DNA from: Roseivirga thermotolerans
GTDB taxonomy: Bacteria; Bacteroidota; Bacteroidia; Cytophagales; Cyclobacteriaceae
DNA: 64,000 nt
Assembly: GCF_014653175.1 (NCBI RefSeq)
Contig: NZ_BNAG01000002.1
Coordinates: 186,001 to 250,000, forward strand
Direction: 5' to 3'
Under the pieces are notes generated by a model. The model saw only the letters and a program-made list of their open reading frames with translations. It was not told the DNA's origin and did not search any database. How positions within the stretch are numbered: position 1 is the first letter of the stretch; every line of letters begins with the position of its first letter. The translations under genes and the position numbers were made by a program. Shown here piece by piece: positions 53,008 through 62,343 of this stretch.

Positions 53008-54351
53008 TTATAATTTCGAGAAATCGAAAGTCTCTAAGTATTTGGTGGTGAAGTTTCCGGATTTAAAACCTTCGTCTTCCATTAGCTTAATATGGAAAGG
53101 AATTGTGGTTTTAATTCCTTCAATTACAAACTCCTCCAAAGCACGCTTCATTCTCACAATTACTTCTTCTCTTGATTGGCCACTTACAATAAGCTTGGCA
53201 ATCATTGAATCGTAGTTGGGCGGAATGGAATAACCTGCGTAAACGTGACTATCTACTCGCACACCGTGACCACCAGGAAGGTGGAGGTTGGTTATTTTTC
53301 CGGGAGAAGGTCTGAAGCCATGTGCAGGATCTTCGGCATTGATTCTACATTCCATAGCATAGAGCTTCGGATAATAGTTTTTACCGGATATAGGAATGCC
53401 TGCGGCTACTTTGATTTGTTCTTTTATCAGGTCAAAGTCGGTTACTTCTTCGGTAATTGGGTGCTCTACCTGAATACGGGTGTTCATCTCCATGAAGTAG
53501 AAATCACCGTGTTTGTCGAGCAGAAACTCAATAGTTCCTGCTCCTTCATACCCAATGGCTTCCGCAGCTTTAATAGCTGCAGCTCCCATTTTATCTCTAA
53601 TCTCCTGAGTAATGGCCGGAGATGGAGTCTCTTCAACGAGTTTTTGATGCCTTCTTTGAATGGAACAATCTCTTTCAGAGAGGTGGCAAGCTCTACCTGT
53701 GCTGTCGCCTACTACCTGAATTTCTACGTGGCGGGGCTCCTCAACAAACTTTTCCAGGTATAGGCCATCATTGCCAAAGGCTGCAGCCGATTCCATCTTG
53801 GCATCGTCCCAGGCCTTTTGGAATTCTTTGTCGGACTTAACAATCCGCATACCTCGGCCACCGCCTCCGGCAGTTGCTTTAAGTATAACGGGATAGCCCA
53901 TTTCGTTCGAAAGCTTTATTCCTTCTTCCACAGAGCTCAATAGGCCGTCAGAGCCGGGTATGGTAGGTACTCCGGCTGCTTTCATGGTTGCTTTGGCCGT
54001 GGCTTTATCGCCCATTTTGTCGATCATGTCGGGGCTGGCTCCAATAAACTTGATGCCGTATTCTGCGCATACTCTTGAAAACTCTGCATTTTCAGAAAGA
54101 AACCCATAGCCGGGGTGTATGGCATCGGCATTGGTTATTTCTGCTGCAGAAATAATATGAGGTATTTTAAGATACGACTGATTGGAAGGGGCGGGGCCAA
54201 TGTTCACGGCCTCATCAGCAAATCGAACGTGCAAACTGTCTTTGTCGGCAGTAGAGTAAACGGCCACAGTTTTAATGCCCATTTCTTTACAGGTACGAAT
54301 AACCCTGAGGGCTATTTCTCCTCTGTTTGCTATTAATATTTTCTTAAACAC
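53008..54351 (-). CDS. accC: Acetyl-CoA carboxylase, biotin carboxylase subunit
   Basis: This is a 447-residue ATP-grasp enzyme that carboxylates the biotin of AccB, the first step toward malonyl-CoA. Motifs are [20 protein letters not shown], the ATP loop [29 protein letters not shown], the active-site [17 protein letters not shown] and [20 protein letters not shown]. It starts at GTG 54351. It lies 42 bases after accB and ends the operon before a strong terminator. The carboxyltransferase subunits AccA and AccD are not in the window. Confidence 0.97.
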   Translation of the reverse strand: MFKKILIANRGEIALRVIRTCKEMGIKTVAVYSTADKDSLHVRFADEAVNIGPAPSNQSYLKIPHIISAAEITNADAIHPGYGFLSENAEFSRVCAEYGIKFIGASPDMIDKMGDKATAKATMKAAGVPTIPGSDGLLSSVEEGIKLSNEMGYPVILKATAGGGGRGMRIVKSDKEFQKAWDDAKMESAAAFGNDGLYLEKFVEEPRHVEIQVVGDSTGRACHLSERDCSIQRRHQKLVEETPSPAITQEIRDKMGAAAIKAAEAIGYEGAGTIEFLLDKHGDFYFMEMNTRIQVEHPITEEVTDFDLIKEQIKVAAGIPISGKNYYPKLYAMECRINAEDPAHGFRPSPGKITNLHLPGGHGVRVDSHVYAGYSIPPNYDSMIAKLIVSGQSREEVIVRMKRALEEFVIEGIKTTIPFHIKLMEDEGFKSGNFTTKYLETFDFSKL

Positions 54352-54393
54352 GGTTGGTTCTTTTTGGATGAAACTAATGAATAGAACGTATTC

Positions 54394-54870
54394 TTAGGCA
54401 GGGTCTACCAAGAACAACGGTTGGTCGTATTCTACCGGAGAGGCATTTTCGACCAAAACTTTCACAATAGTTCCTGAAACCTCAGACTCAATCTCATTAA
54501 AGAGCTTCATGGCTTCTACAATACACACCTTATCACCGGCCGATACTGTATCTCCTACATTTACAAATGCAGGGTCTTCGGGCTTAGGCGATCTGTAGAA
54601 GGTACCTATCATTGGCGACTTTATTTCTACATATTTTTTAGTGTCTTCTGCCGGTTTTGCCGGGGTGGCTTCGGCAGGAGCCGGAGCAGCGGCCTGAGCC
54701 GGAGCAGCAGCTACCGGAGCGGGGGCAGGAGCCGCAGCTGGAGCTGAAACTACATGAGCTTCGGTATCTCTTTTTACCTTAATTTTGAATTCTTCCGTTT
54801 CAATATTCACTTCAGCCAAACCAGATTTGGCAATGAAGTCGATCATGTTCTTAATTTCTTTCGGGTTCAT
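54394..54870 (-). CDS. accB: Acetyl-CoA carboxylase, biotin carboxyl carrier protein
   Basis: This is a 158-residue carrier. An N-terminal helical part (1-35) is followed by an Ala/Pro linker (about 41-75) and the biotinyl domain. The biotinylated lysine is at about K122 in [13 protein letters not shown]. BirA at 42419 would modify it, and AccC at 53008 uses it. It sits between efp and accC in the conserved Bacteroidota order. Confidence 0.97.
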   Translation of the reverse strand: MNPKEIKNMIDFIAKSGLAEVNIETEEFKIKVKRDTEAHVVSAPAAAPAPAPVAAAPAQAAAPAPAEATPAKPAEDTKKYVEIKSPMIGTFYRSPKPEDPAFVNVGDTVSAGDKVCIVEAMKLFNEIESEVSGTIVKVLVENASPVEYDQPLFLVDPA

Positions 54871-54883
54871 AACGAGTTAAGGT

Positions 54884-55447
54884 TTATTTTACACGCTCAC
54901 CATACGAGCGGGTTCTTGTATCAACTTTAATTTTATCGCCTAAGTTAATGAATAATGGCACTTGAATTTCGGCTCCGGTTTCTAAAGTAGCAGGTTTACT
55001 GGCATTTGTTGCCGTATCGCCCTTTAAACCAGGCTCTGTGTAGGTTACTTCCAGCTCCACATAGGCAGGTAATTCGCAAGTGAGCGGCTGCTCTGTTTCT
55101 GCATGGAACAGAATATCTACTTCTTGTCCGTCTTTAATTAGGTCCGATGATTCAATCATGTCTTCAGGAATCATAACCTGTTCAAAGGTACTGCTGTTCA
55201 TAAAGTGAAAACCGAACTCATCTTTAAATAAAAACTGATGGGTTCTTTTTTCTACACGGGCAGTCTCAATTTTGTGGCCGGCAGAGAACGTATTGTCTAC
55301 CACCTTACCTGATTTAATGTTTTTAAGACGGGTTCTTACAAAGGCAGGTCCTTTGCCGGGTTTCACATGCTGAAACTCTATTACCATCCAAAGGTCATTG
55401 TTCATTACAATACAAAGACCATTCTTAATGTCTGCAGTAGTAGCCAT
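54884..55447 (-). CDS. efp: Translation elongation factor P
   Basis: EF-P rescues ribosomes stalled on polyproline. The 187 residues contain three beta-barrel domains, with lysine 32 at the tip of the first loop (HVKPGKGPAFVRTRLKN) as the usual modification site. The C-terminal signature ends KVDTRTRSYGERV. It lies between fabH and accB; the modification enzymes are not seen here. Confidence 0.97.
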   Translation of the reverse strand: MATTADIKNGLCIVMNNDLWMVIEFQHVKPGKGPAFVRTRLKNIKSGKVVDNTFSAGHKIETARVEKRTHQFLFKDEFGFHFMNSSTFEQVMIPEDMIESSDLIKDGQEVDILFHAETEQPLTCELPAYVELEVTYTEPGLKGDTATNASKPATLETGAEIQVPLFINLGDKIKVDTRTRSYGERVK

Positions 55448-55469
55448 GTATTAATACGAAATTAGTCTG

Positions 55470-56471
55470 TTACACTTTTGGATCATAAGCCCACTTTATC
55501 CAGATAGCCCCCCAGGTAAATCCGCCTCCAAAGGCTGCCAACACAAGGTTGTCGCCCTTTTTCAATTGAGACTCATAGTCCCAAAGACATAGAGGAATTG
55601 TTCCGCTGGTGGTATTACCGTATTTCTGAATGTTGAGCATTACTTTTTCTTCTCCCACACCCATGCGCTTGGCCGTTGCATCTATAATACGTTTGTTGGC
55701 CTGGTGTGGTACTAAGAACGAAATATCTTCTGCTACCAATTGGTTTTTCTCCATAATTTCTGCAGCTACATCGGCCATGTTGGTTACAGCAAACTTAAAC
55801 ACCGATGAGCCTTCCTGATACACATAATGCTCTTTATTGGCTAGTGTCTCGGCCGAGGCAGGTCTTCGGCTACCCCCGGCTTTCATATGAAGAAAAGGTG
55901 CGCCAGAGCCATCCGATCTTAAAATGGAGTCCATTACTCCAACACTTTCGGTGGTAGGTTCCAGCATTATTGCTCCGCCACCATCTCCGAAAATAATGCA
56001 GGTGGTCCTGTCTTCATAGTTAATGATAGAAGACATTTTGTCGGCTCCCACCACCACTACTTTTTTGTATTTTCCTGTTTCAATATACTGCGCTCCTGTA
56101 GTGAGGGCATATAAAAACCCCGAACAAGCAGCTTGCAGGTCGAAACCGAATGCATTTTTAGCTCCTATGGCGTCACCAATAAGGTTGGCCGTAGCCGGAA
56201 ACACCATATCTGGCGTGGTGGTAGCACAAATAATTAGATCTATTTCATCGGGAGTGGTATTGGTTTTGGCTAAAAGTCCTTCTACGGCTTTAATACCAAT
56301 AACCGAGGTGCCCTGATCTTCACCTTTTAATATTCTTCTCTCTTTGATTCCGGTGCGAGTGGTAATCCACTCATCGGTGGTGTCTACCATAGTCTCCAAC
56401 TCTTTGTTGGTGAGGATGTACTCCGGTACATACCCCTGGACTCCGGTAATCTGAGCTCTGAGCTGAGTCAT
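55470..56471 (-). CDS. fabH: Beta-ketoacyl-ACP synthase III
   Basis: This thiolase-fold enzyme begins fatty-acid synthesis from acyl-CoA and malonyl-ACP. The 333 residues include [15 protein letters not shown] and the Cys-His-Asn triad: Cys ~116 ([12 protein letters not shown]), His ~256 (VPHQANKRI) and Asn ~286 ([13 protein letters not shown]). It stands 167 bases from rpmF; the gap holds a terminator-like hairpin. The plsX gene that often sits between rpmF and fabH is absent. Confidence 0.97.
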   Translation of the reverse strand: MTQLRAQITGVQGYVPEYILTNKELETMVDTTDEWITTRTGIKERRILKGEDQGTSVIGIKAVEGLLAKTNTTPDEIDLIICATTTPDMVFPATANLIGDAIGAKNAFGFDLQAACSGFLYALTTGAQYIETGKYKKVVVVGADKMSSIINYEDRTTCIIFGDGGGAIMLEPTTESVGVMDSILRSDGSGAPFLHMKAGGSRRPASAETLANKEHYVYQEGSSVFKFAVTNMADVAAEIMEKNQLVAEDISFLVPHQANKRIIDATAKRMGVGEEKVMLNIQKYGNTTSGTIPLCLWDYESQLKKGDNLVLAAFGGGFTWGAIWIKWAYDPKV

Positions 56472-56590
56472 GCAGTTAAATTTGGTTGGACATGCAGATT
56501 TGAGTCATAAACGTCTGCCAATATAAGGGGAAAGGTTTCAGAATCACAACAGAAAATGGACATAAGCCACCCGGCCCCTATAAATGAAAA

Positions 56591-56618
56591 TGCTCCTGAA
56601 TAAAACAATCCAGGAGCA
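56591..56618 (-). terminator. Terminator-like hairpin between rpmF and fabH
   Basis: TGCTCCTG (56591-56598) and CAGGAGCA (56611-56618) form an 8-bp stem with a 12-base loop, 20 bases after the rpmF stop on the minus strand and followed there by ATTTTCATTT. It may partly end the DUF177-rpmF transcript, leaving fabH with its own promoter. Confidence 0.6.
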
Positions 56619-56638
56619 AGTATCTTTTCAGGACTGAC

Positions 56639-56830
56639 TTAGGCCAATACCTCTTTTTCCATTACTACTTTACCTTTGTAGTAAAGTTTGCCTTCATGCC
56701 AGAATGCTCTGTGAGGCATGTGCATTTCGCCAGTTGTAGGACAAACTACCAGGTTTTTGGCGTGTAGTTTTTTATGAGTTCTACCTTTGTCCCTTCTGGT
56801 TCTGGAGGTTTTACGTTTAGGATGCGCCAT
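56639..56830 (-). CDS. rpmF: 50S ribosomal protein L32
   Basis: This is a 63-residue basic ribosomal protein, [20 protein letters not shown], with [16 protein letters not shown] in the middle. It shows only one Cys, so it is the zinc-free type. It follows the DUF177 gene after 30 bases, the near-universal pairing. Confidence 0.96.
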   Translation of the reverse strand: MAHPKRKTSRTRRDKGRTHKKLHAKNLVVCPTTGEMHMPHRAFWHEGKLYYKGKVVMEKEVLA

Positions 56831-56860
56831 TTCTTATTCTATTTAATGCTTTCGCTATTC

Positions 56861-57391
56861 TTATTTTTTCAAATTCTTTAAAGCCGCCCATCGTGGGTCG
56901 GTAGTGTCTTCTTCTTGTTCAATGTCTTTTTCCAATGCCGAACTGTAAACCATCTGACCTTCCTCCGTGTCCATTTCTTCATCCTCATACCTGGGGTGAA
57001 GTTTCTTCATAGGTATTTGTAACCCTATGAATTCAAACAGAATATTAGCCACATTGAGTACCTGAGTGTTTTTGTCTATGACAAATACATCTTCAGAGAG
57101 CTCCTTTTCTTCGTCTCCGTACTTGTAAATAATGTTGTGTTCTGTATTTACCGGAAAATCGAAAAGGTCCAGGCTTCGGTCGCAGCTTAGTACTACGGTT
57201 CCATCTATTTTATAGTTGACCTGAATCATACTATCTGATTTGTTAAGTGTAACTGCCGCAGCAAGTTTTCCTTCACTTAGCAAATCACCATCGAACATGT
57301 CAAAGAACTCATTCCCAATTTCAAAGGTGTAGTCATGAATACCATTTGAAAGCTTATAGATATGAATATCAAATCTTTTTGCGGCTTTCAT
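56861..57391 (-). CDS. DUF177/YceD family protein
   Basis: This is a 176-residue acidic protein next to rpmF, as is usual for the YceD/DUF177 family. In other bacteria and plastids this family is linked to 23S rRNA accumulation and ribosome assembly. Visible pieces are VNYKIDGTVVLSCDRSLDLF and LQIPMKKLHPRYEDEE; the C-terminus WAALKNLKK is typical. It is the first gene of the operon that includes rpmF. Confidence 0.9.
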   Translation of the reverse strand: MKAAKRFDIHIYKLSNGIHDYTFEIGNEFFDMFDGDLLSEGKLAAAVTLNKSDSMIQVNYKIDGTVVLSCDRSLDLFDFPVNTEHNIIYKYGDEEKELSEDVFVIDKNTQVLNVANILFEFIGLQIPMKKLHPRYEDEEMDTEEGQMVYSSALEKDIEQEEDTTDPRWAALKNLKK

Positions 57392-57538
57392 GAATCACCA
57401 TTTAAAATTCAGGAGTGCAAAGGTATGGAATTCATCTGTAATAGTAAAAGCTTCTTGAAACGAAGTTTTACCAAAATGCAAGAGAAAAAATAGAATTGTT
57501 GGCCAAAGCCTATGGTGTGTTGACTTAGGGGTATAAAA

Positions 57539-57677
57539 AGTTGATTGCCCGGAATAGGTGAAGTATTAGACTCAATCGCTATCAATTATTAAGTATGAGA
57601 TCAGACAAAGAGCGATAAGGCTCTTTTGGCCTTATGAAGACAATTGTTTCACCTATTGCTTTCCGGGCAATTCAACT
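57539..57677. repeat. 139-bp element with terminal inverted repeats and an internal hairpin
   Basis: AGTTGATTGCCCGGAATAGG at 57539-57558 and its complement with small insertions at 57648-57677 form the ends. Inside, ATAAGGC (57615-57621) and GCCTTAT (57629-57635) form another hairpin. No reading frame is present. It lies between the DUF177 gene start and the carbonic anhydrase stop. It is a different family from the 15701/36655 repeats but is built alike. Confidence 0.65.
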
Positions 57678-57682
57678 AAGTG

Positions 57683-58321
57683 TTATTCACCTGAATATTT
57701 ATACACTTCTTGCAGCCCCTGGTTAGAGTTAATGGTATAGCCAAGGTCTTTAATGAGACCATCTTTGAGGCTATAAACCCAACCATGAATGTAAGGGAAT
57801 TCTCCCTGATCCCATTCTTCTTGCAAGAAAGATACTTTAGCCAGGTTTTGTACCTGCTCTTTCACGTTGAGTTCAACAAAACGGTTGAATCGATCGTCCT
57901 CATTTTCAATCGCGTCTAACTCTTTGGCGTTGGCTCTGTAGGCATCTTTAATATGCAGTAGCCAGTTGTCTAAAAATCCGAACTTTTGGTTACTCATGGC
58001 GGCTTTTACACCTCCGCATCCGTAATGTCCGCAAACCACAATGTGTTTTACTTTCAAAACTTTTACGGCATAGTAAACAACACTTAAGAGGTTAGAGTCG
58101 GTGTGAACCACCATGTTGGCAATGTTGCGCTGCACAAAGATAGACCCCGGCATGGTGTCTGTAATCTGGGTGGCAGGAACACGTGAGTCAGAACAACCAA
58201 TCCATAAAAATTCAGGACTTTGCCCTTTGGCCAGTTCATCAAAAAATGTGGGGTCTTTCTCTTTTACAGATTCTACCCATTTGATATTTCCCTGTTTGAG
58301 TAGGTTAATAGAATTAGACAT
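57683..58321 (-). CDS. Beta-class carbonic anhydrase
   Basis: This is a 212-residue zinc enzyme interconverting CO2 and bicarbonate. Zinc ligands are Cys43 and Asp45-Arg47 of the dyad (GCSDSRVPA), His99 and Cys102 (VVCGHYGCGGVKAAM). It has no signal peptide. It begins 6 bases after the end of the SulP transporter gene, so the pair forms an operon for bicarbonate uptake and use; bicarbonate feeds the acetyl-CoA carboxylase encoded nearby. Confidence 0.95.
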   Translation of the reverse strand: MSNSINLLKQGNIKWVESVKEKDPTFFDELAKGQSPEFLWIGCSDSRVPATQITDTMPGSIFVQRNIANMVVHTDSNLLSVVYYAVKVLKVKHIVVCGHYGCGGVKAAMSNQKFGFLDNWLLHIKDAYRANAKELDAIENEDDRFNRFVELNVKEQVQNLAKVSFLQEEWDQGEFPYIHGWVYSLKDGLIKDLGYTINSNQGLQEVYKYSGE

Positions 58322-58327
58322 GCGTTG

Positions 58328-59971
58328 TTATAGTTTAGGATTTATACTGTCAATTACTTTTAATTCATTTTCACCGTGCATTTTGGCCTCTTCGGAGGTA
58401 ACTACCAATTGGCCCAATGACTGATTGAACCCGTTGAGGTCTAAATGATCTAACGGACTTATTTTGAGTTTTATGTTCTTGAATTTGGCACTTTCTTTAA
58501 AGTCGCTGATTATTTCCAGCACATCGTGCTCAATGAACACAGTCTTACTCGCATCTATAAACAGCTCGGCCCCATCGGGCACTTTGTTCAGCTCGCGTAA
58601 AATCTGGGCCTTATTCAGGAAAGTTACCTGTTCTGAAAGCACAATCTGATAGTGCTCGTCAGTGGCGTCATGGGTAGACTTGAGTACATAAGGATTCTTA
58701 AGGTTGGTGAGCAGAATATTGAATACGGCTACGGCCATACCTATGCCTATACCCACGAGCAAGTCGGTAAATACAATGGCAAACACAGTAACTACGAATG
58801 GAATAAACTGCAACCACCCTTTTTTATACATCTCTTTGAACAATGCAGGTTTAGCTAGTTTATAACCCACCACCAAAAGAATAGCTGCAAGACTGGCCAG
58901 CGGAATCATATTCATGATATTGGGAATGGCCATTGCTGCCAAAAGTATGAGCACCCCGTGAATAAGGGCTGAAAGTCTGGTTTTACCGCCCGACTGGATG
59001 TTGGCCGAACTTCTTACTATAACCTGTGTAACGGGCAGCCCGCCAATAAGGCCGGAAACCATGTTACCAATACCTTGAGCTCTAAGTTCCTGATTGGTAG
59101 GGGTTACTCTCTTTTGAGGATCTAGTTTGTCTGTGGCTTCTACACACAGCAGTGTTTCCAAACTGGCCACAATGGCTATGGTTATACCCACAACCCACAC
59201 TTGCGGGTTGGTGATGGTGGAGAAGTCTGGTAAGGTAAACTGACCCAGAAAACCATTGAAGTCTTCAGATACAGGAATGTTCACCATGTGCTCTGAGGTA
59301 ATCTCATAAGCACCACCGGCAAATAGCTTACCGAAGATAATGCCAAGAACCACTACAACCAATGGCCCCTGCACAATCTGGAATAGTTTGATTTTTTTCA
59401 TGAACTTCTGCTCCCAAAGTATGAGAAGAAGAAGAGAGGTGAATGCAATAATAATGGCTCCGGGGCTAATGTAATCGACCATGTTCCAAAGCTCAGAGAA
59501 GGTGTTTTCCCCATCGGCCTGAACAAAATCCATTTCACCCTCAGGGTCTGCATCATAACCAAAGGCGTGAGGTATCTGCTTTAGGAAAATGATGATACCA
59601 ATGGCAGAGAGCATACCCTTAATTACAGAGGTGGGGAAGTAGTAGCCGATAATACCAGCCCTGACTATGCCCAGTACAACTTGTAAGGCTCCCGCAATAA
59701 CCACTGCCACGAGAAAGGTCTCAAATGAGCCAAGGTCTTCGATAGCAACGAGTACAATTACGGCCAAACCGGCTGCGGGTCCCGAAACCCCCAGACTGGA
59801 GCCACTAAAAGAAGTAACCACAATACCACCCACCATTCCGGCTATTATACCTGAGAAAAGCGGTGCTCCGGAGGCTAAGGCAATACCCAGGCACAGTGGA
59901 ACTGCTACCAGGAATACTACCAGTCCGGCTGGTGCGTCTGATTTAATGTGTTTAAAAAGGTCTTTATTCAT
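58328..59971 (-). CDS. SulP family anion transporter (probable bicarbonate transporter)
   Basis: This is a 547-residue membrane protein with about 12-14 membrane helices (DAPAGLVVFLVAVPLCLGIAL at the N-terminus), the family motif FSGSSLGVSGPAAGLAVIV, and a cytoplasmic STAS domain at ~450-530 (GAELFIDASKTVFIEHDVLE). SulP proteins carry sulfate or bicarbonate; the adjacent carbonic anhydrase gene favours bicarbonate. The C-terminal tail is acidic. Confidence 0.92.
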   Translation of the reverse strand: MNKDLFKHIKSDAPAGLVVFLVAVPLCLGIALASGAPLFSGIIAGMVGGIVVTSFSGSSLGVSGPAAGLAVIVLVAIEDLGSFETFLVAVVIAGALQVVLGIVRAGIIGYYFPTSVIKGMLSAIGIIIFLKQIPHAFGYDADPEGEMDFVQADGENTFSELWNMVDYISPGAIIIAFTSLLLLILWEQKFMKKIKLFQIVQGPLVVVVLGIIFGKLFAGGAYEITSEHMVNIPVSEDFNGFLGQFTLPDFSTITNPQVWVVGITIAIVASLETLLCVEATDKLDPQKRVTPTNQELRAQGIGNMVSGLIGGLPVTQVIVRSSANIQSGGKTRLSALIHGVLILLAAMAIPNIMNMIPLASLAAILLVVGYKLAKPALFKEMYKKGWLQFIPFVVTVFAIVFTDLLVGIGIGMAVAVFNILLTNLKNPYVLKSTHDATDEHYQIVLSEQVTFLNKAQILRELNKVPDGAELFIDASKTVFIEHDVLEIISDFKESAKFKNIKLKISPLDHLDLNGFNQSLGQLVVTSEEAKMHGENELKVIDSINPKL

Positions 59972-60050
59972 AGTTAAGAAAAATTGAAAAATTCAATGAG
60001 TAGCCCCTGTGGGCAACCAGATAATTAAAATAGTGTTTAATGTGGAAATT

Positions 60051-60356
60051 TTAAACCAATGTCCGTTCAGGAGGGGGGAGCAGAACCTTGTTAACGGCCG
60101 ATGAACCCAGTGGTTGGCTTTGTGTGTAATAGTTGACTTTGGTAGTTGCAAAGAAAATATAACGCGTTTGAAAACCCGGAAACTCGTCTTTGTGAAGACC
60201 TTCTTTGTTTTCCTCTTTTTCGTTTTCTGTTTCTTCTTCCGCATCGGTTATTTCACAGGCCAACTCTACGGCATTGTCCGATGCTTTAATGTACGTATCC
60301 ATTGCCAGGCACCCTGTAAAGAATAGCAAAAACAGTATGGTGATGGTTTTAGCCAA
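60051..60356 (-). CDS. Small predicted lipoprotein, function unknown
   Basis: This is an ~101-residue protein. MAKTITILFLLFFTGC is a lipoprotein signal with lipobox FTGC. An acidic stretch (EITDAEEETENEKEENKEG) and a Pro-rich end (VLLPPPERTLV) follow. There are two possible TTG starts, 60356 and 60389; the first gives the more canonical signal, and no ATG lies before it. It stands alone between pdxA and the SulP gene. The acidic segment plus LPPPE end is a pattern I have seen in small exported Bacteroidota proteins of unknown role. Confidence 0.55.
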   Translation of the reverse strand: MAKTITILFLLFFTGCLAMDTYIKASDNAVELACEITDAEEETENEKEENKEGLHKDEFPGFQTRYIFFATTKVNYYTQSQPLGSSAVNKVLLPPPERTLV

Positions 60357-60450
60357 AATAGTTGATACTATGTCAATGGTACGAGTCAATGGCTTATACG
60401 TTGCTACTATCGATAGAAGTCTGAAATTATTCGATAAAAATACGGTTTTC

Positions 60451-61476
60451 TTACGACTGTTGTGTCATTCGATTGACCCAAATATCTCTGGCCATGTAAA
60501 TGGCCGCCCTCATACTTTGCTCATTGGCCAGGCCTTTGCCGGCAATGTTGTAGGCTGTTCCATGGTCAGGAGAAGTACGCACAATACTCAGTCCGGCCGT
60601 AAAATTAACCCCGTCTTCAAAGGCAAGGGTTTTAAAAGGAATAAGCCCCTGATCGTGATACATAGCCAACACACCATCGAACTTAGTTTGGCTGGCATTG
60701 CCAAAGAAACCATCGGCAGGGTAGGGGCCAAATACCAATTCGCCCTTTTCTTTGAAGGCATTAATCACCGGGCGTATAATTTCGTTTTCCTCGGTTCCCA
60801 GCAGGCCATCTTCTCCCGCATGCGGGTTTAGCCCCAAAACAGCCACTTTGGGCTTGGTAATGCCAAAATCTTTCTTCAGAGACCTTAGCATAAGCGATGC
60901 TTTTTTCTCAATTACTTCCGCAGTAAGTCTCTCTTTGATTTGTGCTACCGAAATATGGCCCGTGGCTACTCCAATTCGCATTTGCTCACTACAGAGAAAC
61001 ATAAGGCTCTCTTCGGCTCCAAAAGTTTCGGTAAAGAATTCCGTGTGGCCGGGAAACTGAAAAGAATCGCTCTGAATATTGTTTTTGTTGATTGGTGCTG
61101 TAACTATGGCATCAATCTTTCCCTCTTTCAAATCCTGACTGGCTTGCTGTATGGCTGCCAGTGCCAAAGCCCCCGCCTCTTTGGTCTCTTCGCCCGGGGT
61201 CACTTCAATATCCTCTACACAGTTAATTACATTGAGTTTGTTGTATCGAATCTGATCGGCCTTTTGGGTTTGGTTAAACACAAACTTCTCAATGTCTAGC
61301 AGGGTTTTGTAGTGAGAAAGCACCTTTCCATGCCCATAAACTACCAGATTTACCTGATTGAAAATTCTGGCATCGAGTGCCGACTTGATAATCACTTCAG
61401 GACCAATACCGTTTACATCGCCAATAGTTATACCAAGTGTGGGCAGTTTTCTTTCTTCTCGCTTAGGTTCATGCAT
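60451..61476 (-). CDS. pdxA: 4-hydroxythreonine-4-phosphate dehydrogenase
   Basis: This is the NAD-dependent enzyme of the DXP-dependent pyridoxal phosphate pathway. The 341 residues contain ITIGDVNGIGPEVIIKSA, VTAPINKNNIQ with the metal site, FPGHTEFFTETFGAEE, GLNPHAGEDGLLGTEE and GVLAMYHDQGLIPFKTLAF. It is divergent from rsmA, a frequent neighbour in many bacteria (pdxA-ksgA). Confidence 0.96.
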   Translation of the reverse strand: MHEPKREERKLPTLGITIGDVNGIGPEVIIKSALDARIFNQVNLVVYGHGKVLSHYKTLLDIEKFVFNQTQKADQIRYNKLNVINCVEDIEVTPGEETKEAGALALAAIQQASQDLKEGKIDAIVTAPINKNNIQSDSFQFPGHTEFFTETFGAEESLMFLCSEQMRIGVATGHISVAQIKERLTAEVIEKKASLMLRSLKKDFGITKPKVAVLGLNPHAGEDGLLGTEENEIIRPVINAFKEKGELVFGPYPADGFFGNASQTKFDGVLAMYHDQGLIPFKTLAFEDGVNFTAGLSIVRTSPDHGTAYNIAGKGLANEQSMRAAIYMARDIWVNRMTQQS

Positions 61477-61514
61477 GTTTTGGTGCTCTTTCCTTAGGGT
61501 TTGAATCGAAGTTC

Positions 61515-61522
61515 TAATTTTG
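61515..61522 (+). promoter_or_regulatory. TAnnTTTG -7 promoter box before rsmA
   Basis: TAATTTTG fits the Bacteroidota -7 consensus 36 bases before the rsmA ATG. No -33 element is visible at a proper distance. Confidence 0.4.
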
Positions 61523-61557
61523 TGCGCAAATTAAGCTTTTTTAAATAAGTTGTGACA

Positions 61558-62343
61558 ATGTCTGACGTAAGACCAAAGAAACATTTAGGGCAACATTTTC
61601 TAAAAGATTTGTCCATAGCAGAGCGCATAGCCAATGGCCTTACAGGGCATGGAAATTACCGAAGCGTGTTGGAAGTAGGCCCCGGTACAGGGGTGCTCAC
61701 CCAATTTTTATTAAAGGGCGAGCATAATACCTGGGTAATTGATATAGACAAAGAGTCCATTGCCTATTTACACGAGCATTTTCCGGAGCTTCAGCAACAC
61801 ATTATTGACGGAGATTTTCTCAAGTACAACTTTTTAGATCATACCGGAGAACCGCTGGCCATCATAGGTAACTTTCCTTACAATATTTCTTCGCAAATAT
61901 TTTTCAGAATACTGGAAATGAGAAACCAGGTTCCTGAAGTAGTTTGCATGATTCAAAAGGAAGTGGCCGACCGAATTGCCGAGCCTCCAGGTTCGCGTAC
62001 TTATGGCATTTTGAGTGTGCTCCTTCAGGCCTACTACGACATTGAGTATTTGTTCACCGTAAAGCCCGGAGTTTTTAACCCCCCACCCAAGGTCAATTCG
62101 GGTGTTATCCGATTGAAAAGGAACCAGACAGAGCACTTAAACTGCGATGAAGACCTGTTTAAACGAGTGGTAAAGGCGGGTTTTCAAATGAGACGGAAAA
62201 CGTTGCGCAACGCATTAAAAGCTATAAATTTGCCGGCAGAGTTGGCAAACGACCCAATCCTTGACCTACGGGCCGAAGCACTTTCAGTTAATCAATTTGT
62301 GGACCTAACCAACAAGATAACAGCGTGTCGTCAGAACGAGTGA
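61558..62343 (+). CDS. rsmA: 16S rRNA dimethyladenosine transferase (KsgA)
   Basis: The enzyme dimethylates A1518 and A1519 of 16S rRNA in late small-subunit assembly. The 261 residues include KKHLGQHFLKDLSIAERIA, the SAM site LEVGPGTGVLTQFLL, and the adenine-methyltransferase motif GNFPYNISSQIFF. The C-terminal helical domain has FQMRRKTLRNALK. GTG at 61552 is an alternative start. The 3' end overlaps mgtE by 19 bases. Confidence 0.96.
   Translation: MSDVRPKKHLGQHFLKDLSIAERIANGLTGHGNYRSVLEVGPGTGVLTQFLLKGEHNTWVIDIDKESIAYLHEHFPELQQHIIDGDFLKYNFLDHTGEPLAIIGNFPYNISSQIFFRILEMRNQVPEVVCMIQKEVADRIAEPPGSRTYGILSVLLQAYYDIEYLFTVKPGVFNPPPKVNSGVIRLKRNQTEHLNCDEDLFKRVVKAGFQMRRKTLRNALKAINLPAELANDPILDLRAEALSVNQFVDLTNKITACRQNE

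Noticed and set aside
54394-54870. Ala/Pro-rich run in AccB as an unusual repeat
   Set aside because: Such linkers are normal in biotin carrier proteins.
59993-60244. Minus-strand Lys-rich open frame overlapping the small lipoprotein gene
   Set aside because: Its Lys-rich start arises from the acidic GAA-rich repeat read in another frame; the lipoprotein frame has a signal and lipobox.
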